Assembly (NCBI GenBank): GCA_032622095.1
Contig: CP136064.1
Coordinates: 260,629,863 to 260,693,862, forward strand
From: Siphonodentalium dalli
Lineage: Eukaryota; Mollusca; Scaphopoda; Gadilida; Siphonodentaliidae
DNA length: 64,000 nucleotides
Reading direction: 5' to 3'
A program made the position numbers and the translations under genes. The notes under the pieces were generated by a model that ran no database searches, was not told the DNA's origin, and saw only the letters and a program-made list of their open reading frames with translations. The first letter of the stretch is position 1, and every line of letters starts with the position of its first letter. This document shows positions 49,001 through 61,000 of the stretch, piece by piece.

Positions 49001-52000
49001 CTGGAGACCTAATTCTGCTTAGGCCTAATCTTGTTGACAAATAATAGCGCATACTATTCACAGACGATCACTGCAATTGTAACTGGGTTACCTGTCTTAG
49101 AACATTTATTATTCGCGCTATGTTAAACATGCATGTTTTGTTGAATCAGCGACACATTTTTTGCTGACGTTATCATAAAACGTCATGGGTGTCGCGCTTT
49201 CCCCAGAATTTCCACGAATACACAACTGATTAGTCTATACACCAATTGTGCACGTTAATAAGCATATTGCACGTCTATGTTGCTATTATTGATCGAGATT
49301 AAAAAAATAAATATTCAGACAAGGGCATCCACTACACGTCCCAAGAAATGGGTTTTCAGATGTGCCATCACCCCCTGATTATGAAAATACCAACAAACAT
49401 TGTTACCTCAAAAACTCGGGTCTCAGCTCTCCGAACAAAACCATGGAACCCACTATTAAACGTCCTTATAGTGAACATCCATACCAAATTTCATTGAGAT
49501 CCGAGCACTACTGTTCAAGTTATGACATGAACAGACATCGGTCAGACGCACGCATGCATGGACAGGTGCAAAACAGTATACCCCCCCCCCCCCCTTTTAA
49601 AGGGGGTATACTTAGAGGCCTAAGACTGGTCCTAACATAAAATATTTTCATTGAGTTTCAGCACATTTTATTGACATGCTGACTCTGTCCTGAAATCTGT
49701 TCATGACCTCAGAACTCCACTCAGGGAATCAAAGCACACGTGTTCATGACCCGATTCCCTGACACCTGTCAATCACAGACTCACAGGACAACTTTGGAAA
49801 ATCCCATGCTGATGACATCACACCAGGTGGATCAGAGTACAGATGTTTGACCCGAATACCCTAACCCATGTCAATCAAAAGCAACCATGGAAAATTCCAT
49901 GTTGATGACATCACAGCACCTGGTTGAAACATGGCATCTGTCAATCAGACAAAATCACATGATGTCATCAGACATTTGTGCACTGAAACTTATATCCTGT
50001 TGCCATCTGGCAATCAACTCAATCTTACATCACACAGGTGTTCTATGACTGCAGCCAGATATCAACTCAATCTTACATCACACAGGTGTTCTATGAAGGC
50101 AGCCAGATATCAACTCCATCTTACATCACACAGGTGTTCTATGACTGAAGCCAGATATCAACTCAATCTTACATCACACAGGTGTTCTATGAAGGCAGCC
50201 AGATATCAACTCAATCTTACATCACACAGGTGTTCTATGATGGCAGCCAGATATCAACTCAATCTTACATCACACAGGTGTTCTATGACTGAAGCCAGAT
50301 ATCAACTCAATCTTACATCACACAGGTGTTCTATGACGGCAGCCAGATATCAACTCAATCTTACATCACACAGGTGTTCTATGATGGCAGCCAGGTATCA
50401 ACTCAATCTTACATCACACAGGTGTTCTATGACGGCAGCCAGGTATCAACTCAATCTTACATCACACAGGTGTTCTATGACGGCAGCCAGATATCAACTC
50501 AATCTTACATCACACAGGTGTTCTATGACTGCAGCCAGATATCAACTCAATCTTACATCACACAGGTGTTCTATGAAGGCAGCCAGATATCAACTCCATC
50601 TTACATCACACAGGTGTTCTATGACTGAAGCCAGATATCAACTCAATCTTACATCACACAGGTGTTCTATGAAGGCAGCCAGATATCAACTCAATCTTAC
50701 ATCACACAGGTGTTCTATGATGGCAGCCAGATATCAACTCAATCTTACATCACACAGGTGTTCTATGACTGAAGCCAGATATCAACTCAATCTTACATCA
50801 CACAGGTGTTCTATGACGGCAGCCAGATATCAACTCAATCTTACATCACACAGGTGTTCTATGACTGCAGCCAGGTATCAACTCAATCTTACATCACACA
50901 GGTGTTCTATGATGGCAGCCAGGTATCAACTCAATCTTACATCACACAGGTGTTCTATGACGGCAGCCAGGTATCAACTCAATCTTACATCACACAGGTG
51001 TTCTATGACGGCAGCCAGGTATCAACTCAATCTTACATCACACAGGTGTTCTATGACGGCAGCCAGGTATCAACTCAATCTTACATCACACAGGTGTTCT
51101 ATGACAGCAGCCAGATATCAACTCAATCTTACATCACACAGGTGTTCTATGACTGCAGCCAGATATCAACTCAATCTTACATCACACAGGTGTTCTATGA
51201 CGGCAGCCAGGTATCAACTCAATCTTACATCACACAGGTGTTCTATGACGGCAGCCAGGTATCAACTCAATCTTACATCACACAGGTGTTCTATGACGGC
51301 AGCCAGATATCAACTCAATCTTACATCACACAGGTGTTCTATGACGGCAGCCAGATATCTGGGGTCCAAGAATCAATTCAACAGAAAAATCATTAGATCC
51401 CAAACCTTGGAAAATAATAAATGACACACTACAGTTTCTACATGGAACAACCCCCCCCAGCCAATTTAACTGGTTCCACTAGCATCACAGTCTGATGTTG
51501 GTTGGACCCACTGATTTAGCTCTGAGAGCGACAGGGTGGATTTCTTTTTGGCGGGGGGGGGGGGGGGGGGTCAAAATGTTCAACAGTTGGAAATTTCATG
51601 TCTGACTCAACATTAATTGGAAATTTACACCACATATAGGTAGTCATTTTTCCCATTGTTTGATTTCCAACCATTATTAGTGGAGAATTGCTTGTTTAAG
51701 ACCATCAGTAGCATAATTTTTGTGGGATTTTGGTCTGTTTCAAGTTGGGGGGAGGGGTGATGCAGTTGGAAATTTGAAGGTAGATCGCCAACAGGGACCC
51801 TCTAGCCACGTCCCTGAGCTCTGATATTAGTAGGACAAAAAACATGTTAAGAAAAATATATTTCCCCAAGTGTGTCATTCTTACAGTCTTTAACCCTTTC
51901 AGTGCCAAGTCCGATTTTTGTATCAACCCATATTTCCTTGATCATTTTTCAAATTTATTGATTATAATAATGTGATACATTGATCGAAAGAGGTCTTAGA

Positions 52001-55000
52001 GCTCTTTCCATCAATGTATCACATTATTATAACCAATAAATTTGAAAAAAGATCAAGGAAATATGGGTTGATACAAAAATCAGACTTGGCACTGAAAGGG
52101 TTAATAAATCACAAGCATTCATGATAAAGTCATTACATTATTTACAGGGATTGAACAAGAAAATTATGTTAACATAATTTCAAAAATGGTTTGTTGTTGG
52201 TTACAAATCGACCAGAAAAGTCATATCAATTGAGGATGCCTTCCAACAATTTGTGAAGCTATTTTTATAAAATTCTGCTTAGCCACAAACCACCACAAAA
52301 GGTGGCTTTTTTTAATGTTGGCTTTTTAAAAATTAAAATACCCCCACCCCCCCCCCCCCAGTATAGCATGTATTATGAAGAATACTTACATTGTGGATGA
52401 AGCAAGATTTGTATCTTCATGCTTGAGTTTACCATCGAGTGCCAAACCTCGTTTATCCCTGTTATTGGCGAGTAACGGTGTTATCTGAAATACCTTACAG
52501 AAACCAGTTTGACTAGGTTGTATTGGAAAACCATCCCTGGAAGATCAAGATTACATTCATGAGACAAGATGACTTCTAATAGTAGATAAATACGGCCCAG
52601 CGCTCGATGCCAATTGTTTTATACATTTTGTCAAATTTTCAGTAACAAAATGACTTCATCGGTATATATCGGCCTTGGTTGTCATTTAGTTTTCACCATT
52701 TTTTCAGCAGAATGGAGCAAAACACTGTGTTAAATTAGAGTGTGGATGTTGTTGTAACTGGATGTCTGTAGACTTGAATATATCATCAGACAAAAGGAAC
52801 TAAAACCACCGTTGGTGGAGAAATATAATAACTGGAAATATGTTTTCTACAAATTCATAGAGTATGAATACATTACGGCCAGAATTTTTTTTAACCCTTT
52901 ACCCAACAGAAGGGCCCTGTGCCAATGCATTCTCTTATATATGCGAGTCGACCATAGGTCGCCTCGCATATATAAGAGAATGCATTGGCTTAACACATTA
53001 AAAATTATAAAATTGTTAAAGAATGTAAGAAAAAATGGTAAAAAGTGTTAACAAAAGATTTTTTTTAGGCCAATGCATTCTCTTATATATGCGAGGCGAC
53101 CTATGGTCGACTCGCATATATAAGAGAATGCATTGGCACAGGGCATAACTGTAACTATCACAATGTGGTCAAGGAGCCGGTTCCAATGATATCCATATTT
53201 GTATGGTTCTATTGAGACAGACCGAAGATATTTTAGGCTGTTGAAGCTTTATTTGGCCGGTTTTGGCCGTTTTGTTGGGTAAAGGGTTAATGATCATTCT
53301 ATGATCCACATAATTTGACTAACCAAACTGCATAATCCAGAAAGAAACAGACAATCTTTAGAGATATTGTATACATTTTGTTCAATGAATCGAGCTAACA
53401 AGTGAGTACTCAGACACTGCGACACTAATAAATAATATGGTAGAAATTCCAACCACAACCAATCATATAATCTCTTAGAGCACACAATCCCATTGTTACA
53501 ATTGTACCCCGATTTTTGGTAAAGCACACCAATTTCCAATACATTGGTCTAACAATATTTACCTTGACCTTGTAAGCCAGTGCATTCTCTTATATATATG
53601 AGGCTCCCTATGGGAGACGTACAAATATAAGAGAATGCGCTGGCACAGGGTCTTTAATGCTGCATCAGCAGCTCCCATCACAGCTCTTCGATTTTGAGTG
53701 GCACAATTGCTCATGATTGCCATAGCGCACTTGGAATTGAAAATTATTGCGCAAAAAGTTGCACGCCCCATGATTTGGTTAAGATTACTCAATGATTTAA
53801 TAAAATGCAAAACAGTAATGGTTGGGATAACAACGATCATCATAGAAGTCATAGCATCAAAGGTTATACACTGGAGAGTGTTTTTTAATCCATAATGGTC
53901 TGTGCATACTGTTCAGTGCGTGTGTGTCGCAGACAAAGAGATCATCAATATAATCAAAGAGACAACGTTTTCAAAACAATCAAATATATTACGTCATCGC
54001 TCAATACTGGTAAGCACATGGTAATAGTTCCGAGTTACAATTGAACAGACACCCGTCCTACTCCTTACGGAACAGGAAAGCGTAAATGGTATGGATATAT
54101 TCCCCTGAGAATCACAGGAATGAACTTTTTGTTGAAGTAAACCAACAATGAACATAATGTTTGAAGATTAATTTTATTAAAATAGCACAAAGCAATGTTA
54201 TTTGAGTGTATTGAACTATTATATACATGTTTACAAGCACATGCATCGGTTATAACTTATATTTCCCATTAGGTGTACCAAAGCAAAATCTTGCGCCTGG
54301 ATCCAAAATCAGGCGCACAATAAACTGCGCACAAGCGTTTTTCTAAATCGAAGGACTGCCATCATGAAAGGGTTAACCCTTTAACACACTGGAACAATGG
54401 TAAATATTTAGTCACTAATTTCGGAACTAGAGTCACTACATATAATTGATATATAAGAATAGCATTGTATGCTGAAAATTTTGTCACAAAATTAGCGGAA
54501 ATAACTATTTTGAGCAAGATTATTGTCTATTCCCATTCGATGACAAGAGCTAAGTGTTTCATATCACTTTAAAAGATGAAAAATAATGTGAATATAGATC
54601 GTACTTACTCGCTATCAATCTCACCAACTGAACACTTGTATTGCGCTGTGGAGAACAGGCATATATCTGCAAACTGCCGAACTGAAAATAAAAACACAAT
54701 ACAATGTTAGACAAAAATTTAAATATACTGCAAACTGCCGAACTGAAAATACATGCGTAACACATAACATGTCAGACAAAAAGTTATTTTCAATATTGTG
54801 ATAGACATCGAATACATATATGTTACACACTAAATGTGATATATTCAACTTCATCAAGTGGCAAGAATAATGCCCAGCCTATAACTGGGCAGACCATTTA
54901 CCCAATTGGTAAACTGAGATATCCATGAAATGGAAATGGTTGCTCCATTCAAGAACTGGGAAATTTCTATTACCATTTAACTGTTCATAAAAAATAACCC

Positions 55001-58000
55001 TGAGAGAAAAAAACATTAACTGTATGAGTATCTTTCGAAGTCCTCCTGTACTTTGAGAAATTTCTATTTGAATGTGTGAATATGTGAGAAAGTAGATGAA
55101 CGACAATTAACTCTTTCGCTGCCACCCCCGCCACACGGACATACTCCCCAGTGCCAAGCATTCTGGGTGTAAATACAAGTATTTTATGTATATGTGGGTA
55201 ATGCAATGACTATCGGGTAATTATCGGTGTATTTAGTTGAAACTTCACATGTGGATATATATGACAATGACCTATCACATGCCCCGACGTGGAGACCCAT
55301 TCAAGGTCAAAGCCTTTGGGTCACGTGCCATTGGCGGCCATCTTGGATTTGCTTTAATTTATGTTTTTCGGTAATTTTTTTCAATTCATATATGATTAAA
55401 TGTTTGTTTTTTGTTCTATTGTTCTATCCCATTAATTAATGCTTCACCAGTTAATCATATTCCGGCTACTATTCCGTATTTTTCACCGACCTCATTCCGA
55501 CAGAATTTTTTAACGCTAAACTGATCAGCAGAAAGGAGGCCGCCAAGTCAATATTGATGTTTATTTTCCACTCATATATCGCTTCCCATGCACCAAAAGT
55601 TAATTTGTCAATGGTATATGCTGGCTCGGACTGTACTCATAGAACTTCAGGAGTAGCATGACTTTGACTGACCTTTCTTCTAAATTGTCAGCGCACACCA
55701 GCACTCTACATAAAATAAATGAACCCCCGTTGTAATGTAACAAAACAATATAATTACGACCCGTAAACCAGGTGCACCCCCGAACTCGCATAAATGCGTA
55801 TTTGGCAGCGACTGGGTAACTCGCATATATGCGAGCTTGGCATCGAAAGAGTTAAAGTGCCTAAAGCCGTTCGCAGTGGATACAGCTGAAAAATTATACA
55901 AATTTCTCACCATTATTACCAAGAAGAGCATAAATGAAAGTGTCAATGACACTGTAGCTCAACATTGGGAAGAAGTTAAATTTGTGTGATGAGCAATGAA
56001 TGGAAAGATTTTGAATTGAATTTTGAAATCCAAGATGGCCGCTGGCAGCTATGTTTTTTGTCCGCATGACCCCAAAATGACTCGTTCCCATCTACATTCC
56101 AATTTCAACAGCCATGACAAATTTTATGATGATCAGACTAAAGGTACGACCTGTAGCCCGTGCTAAAGGATTTAGTCATACAAAGAGTAAAATCCAAGAT
56201 GGCTGCTGGCGGCCATGTTTTTTGGTCGAATGACCCCAAAATGACTCGTTCCCAACTACATGTCATTGTTAACATCCATGACACATTTTATGATGATCCG
56301 ACCAAGGGTACGACCTGTAGGCCGTGCCAAAGAATTTAGTCATGCAAAGAGTAAATCTAAGATGGCTGGTTTTTTGGTCGAATAACCCCAAAATTACTCG
56401 TTCCCATCTACATGTCAATGTTAACATTCATGACAAATTTCATGATGATCAGACCAAAGGTACGCCCTGTAGCCCGTGCTAATGGATTGAATTTTGAAAT
56501 CCAAGATGGCCACTGGTGGCCATGTTGTTTGTCCGAATGACCCCAAAATGACTCGTTCCCATCCCCATTCCAATTTCAACAGCCATGACAAATTTCATGA
56601 TGATCAGACTAAAGGTACGACCTGTAGCCCGTGCTAAAGGATTTAGTCACACAAAGAGTAAAATCCAAAATGGCTGCTGGCAGCCATGTTTTTTTGCCGA
56701 ATGACCCCAAAATGACTCGTTCCCATATACATGTCATTGTTAACATCCATGAAAAAATTTATGATGATCCGACCAAAGGTACGACCTGTAGGCCGTGCCA
56801 AAGAATTTAGTCATGCAAAGAGTAAAATCTAAGATGGCTGCCGGTGGCCATGTTTTTTGGCCGAACAACCCCAAAATTACTCGTTCCCATCTACATGTCA
56901 ATATTAACATGATGATCAGAAGAACAGTACGACCTGTAGCCCGGGCTAATGGATTGAATATTGAAATCCAAGATGGCCACCACTGGCGGCCATGTTTTTT
57001 TCCCGAATGAACCCAAAATGACTCATTCCCATCTACATGTCAATGTCAAATTTCATAATGATCCGACCAAAGGTACGACCTGTAGCCCGTGCTAAAGGAA
57101 ATTGTTGACGCATCACACACGCACACACGCGACGGACGACAAAACCATGGCAATAGCTCAAACTTTACAAAGTAAAGTTGAGCTAAAAATAGAACAATAT
57201 TGTTCCTATTTTAATTATCAATAATCCTAGAGTGACGAGATTCCACATGTTCGAAATCATTGTTTGTAAACAATTTACACTGTTTTTCCACTTTAACAAT
57301 AACTCTAAAATACAGACAAATCAGTTTAGAAGACACTGCATATTTCATTGTTTACTTTTTTGCAGAAGCAATCGCTGTACTCAAGTCACTCTCTATTATT
57401 TTTCTTGGTACCAAAAAACAAAAGAAAACATTTCTTTTAACACTTTGCATAAATGTTCTGGCAAATACCATAATGAGTTGATTTTTAGCACCTTGAGACG
57501 TTAATATGTTTTTAGTTGATACATGCCGATACGCTGGCATTCTCACATTCTGATAGTTAGTATTTGATTGCCGGAATTTAAATAACTTTCTATTCACCGA
57601 ATGCATTGAGGGCATTTAATGACATAGATTTTAACTCACCTGATATTTTTACTTTCTTGACCGTTTTGTTTGTATTGTTGTCCACAAGAACATTAACAGC
57701 CAGGCTCTCCCCATGGTAGTATTTCTGCAACAAAATAAAATAACAATGTAGCAACTAATGCACAAAAAGTTATAAACATGTATACAGATTTATACAATAG
57801 TTTTATATAAGTCAAACCACGTCCACTTTTGATTGGAAAAATGCATAAAATAACCACACATACACAGAGAGTTCAGCACAGTGTGCACCTATTAACCCTT
57901 TACCCAACAGAAGGGCCCTGTGCCAAAGCATTCGCTTATATATGCGAGTCGACCATAGGTCGCCTCGCATATATAAGAGAATGCATTGGCTTAACACATT

Positions 58001-61000
58001 AAAAATTATAAAATTGTTAAAGAATGTAAGAAAAAATAGTAAAAAGTGTTAAAAAAAGATTTTTTTAGGCCAATGCATTCTCTCATATATGCGAGGCGAC
58101 CTATGGTCGACTCGCATATATAAGAGAATGCATTGGCACAGGGCATAACTGTAACCATCACAATGTGGTCAAGGAGCCGGTTCCAATGATGTCCATATTT
58201 GTATGGTTCTATTGAGACAGACCGAAGATATTTTAGGCTGTTGAAGCTTTATTTGGCCGGTTTTGGCCGTTTTGTTGGGTAAAGGGTTAACCCTTTCGGT
58301 GCCAACTCCGATTTTTGTATCAACCCATATTTCCTTGATCATTTTTCAAATTTATTGATTATAATAATGTGATACATTGATGGAAAGAGCTCTAAGAGCT
58401 CTTTCCATCAATTTATTACATATCTATCAAAGTAATTTGCATGATCGCACGAGTTTCCAGGCGTGTGATAATTCTGTCGACGGAACTATTTCATTCAGTG
58501 TTGTTAGACTGGGACTCGCTGTTACTATTTTTACTTTTTCAATCACGACAATAAAGAAACAAAAAGCGATCAATCGATGAGATGATTCATTCAAGTAGTT
58601 TCATTTCAATATGTTTGTCGAGCCACAGAATTTAATTTCAAACGCATCATTAAAGATGGGTCAAGGACACTCATGGATAGACGGGCTCCCTGTCTGATTG
58701 TTGCTTTAACTCTAAAATGCTGTTAAAACTATAAATTCACATTTTCTGTACCGGAGATGTACGATTGTGAGTCAACTTACTATGATACGGAGATATGTAA
58801 TAAAAATAGAACCGCACGAGTGTCTGGATTTTGACAAATTATCGCACTCGATTTGTTGGCACTCGAGGTATCGCTCCGCCAACAAATCTTGTGCGATAAT
58901 TTTGTCAAAATCCAGACACTCATGCGGTTCTATCTATGTATCACATTATTATAATCAAATAAATTTGAAAAATGATCAAGGAAATATGGGTTGATACAAA
59001 AATCGGACTTGGCTCTGAAAGGATTAAAATTAAAGGCCAACATACAAAAATATTGGTAGATTCTCATCCCCTCATGACCATAATTTGGTCCCCTCCTCAA
59101 ATATTTTTATATGGATAATTTTTATGTAACCTTTTTTTCTCATGGCTTATCCTTCAAATTACAGTAATGCCATAAATAATCGACTCCTTAACCACAGCAG
59201 AATTATGGGTAACTTTTCAGAATTTAGTCGGAGATATGGCTTGTTGTCATTCATCAGAAAGCTCTCATTGAGAGCTTTCCGATGAATTGGAACAAGCCAT
59301 ATTATTTAGGGCATTACTGTACATTGAAATAAAGTTATTAATCAGTCTATTTTGATCAATTTGAGCAATTCAATCATTATACACTGTGTCCCTAGTTTTC
59401 TCAAAAGACACTAACAACTCTGTGCTGGTGAGCTGCTGCACTAGCTGGTATATTGTTTTAATTTGCTTCTATATTATTCACTGGTCCTTCTACAAGCCTT
59501 GAAATAGTGAGCCTGTCATTTGAAGAATGAGGTTCCCAAAGGGTGAATTTAGTGATAGCGATAGCGGGCTAGCATCACCAAATTACCATCTGGGAACCTC
59601 ATTCTGCTGAGATGTAAGCAGAATGAGGTCCCCAGAGGGTGAATTTGGTGACGCTAGCCCACTATGCGGGGTAGCATCACTAAATTCACCCTCTGTGGGA
59701 CCTCATTCTGCAAATGACAGACACACTATTTCAAGGCTTGATATTATTCACTGGTCCTTCTATGGGTATTGTTCAAGTTGTTACCTAATTCATCGACCAA
59801 GAAATTTTTATCAAACGAACCTCTCCTAAGTTCTAGCACCGTTCACAAGTTCCAAATTTTGTTCAGAGTTAGTTTCTTAACATCACTAAGGTCACTTTAA
59901 CATATATGTACAATTCCCCAACCATCTCCAAAACAGAGTCCTTATAATATCATATAATAAGTTGTGACCCTTGAGCAAGGTCGCTCGTACTGTGTTGGCT
60001 TCGCATCACTCATGCGTTATAAGAGTACCAGTCAGCTTGTCATACTGATGAGTATCAGAGCATGTTCTGATCAAACTAGAGCAGCGCCTGCAATGGCTGC
60101 AGCCGGTTCATTGGTTGGCTTGTATAAATGACTGGGGTAATATTGTACCAAGCGTGTTAGAGCAAGTAATTGGTTAATCGCTATATAATACTGGTCATTA
60201 TTATTATTATTAATGCAGGGACACAATGAAATTTTGGTAGTAACCTATTGAACTTATTTTACCTAGACAATAATATTGCCTAAACCAACACATTATGGGC
60301 ATTGCTTATTGCCTAGGCTAACTCCCAGGGATGTTACACTCTTTTAATTTCAATTCTTTTGGCCTTAGGCCTTGGTCGGTGGAAGTTAGAATCTCAAACA
60401 GTTACATGACTTGGTTGTACTATATACACATATGGCAATGAGTAGCCCCATATATTACAGCCAAATCATGCAACTGTCTCATATATATTTGCTGCTTATA
60501 CAATCTATTTAAGTTTAGCCAAATACACAATCCATATCATGAGATAATCCGCAATCAGTGTTTAATTAATTAATTTAAGCATGCTTGACAGATATCGTAG
60601 GGAGCTGTGATGAAATCAATAGCAATCGGGTGGAATGACTGTTTGTTTTGAGTTCTCAAGCTCACGTTTTGCATTCAATACAAGCTCTGATTGGTCATAA
60701 ATGTCTCGTGTGACAGTTTTGTATATAATGTGTGCTGTCACGCCTACGGGAATTCCCAGGTTGTTGAGCAGAATGTGGAATTTTCCCAGCCTCACATAAA
60801 CAGAGAGAAGTGGAATCAGGCCTCAGGCTAGGGGTTCAGAACAGGGAGACTTGAAGTCTCCCTCCAGGAAATTTAGGGAGACTTCAGGAAATTTAGGGAG
60901 ACTTCAGGGAGAAGTGGAGACTACGGAAAATTGACAATTTTCAACTATCGCTTTATTTTATAACATCAATAAAAAATTTAAAAACATAAAATAAGAAATA

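Noticed and set aside
49931-51424. A 497-codon plus-strand reading frame as a repeat protein
   Set aside because: It is open only because the 48 bp unit is a multiple of three without a stop in that frame. A second frame is also largely open, and the array lies antisense inside an arrestin intron with no promoter or flanking coding sequence.
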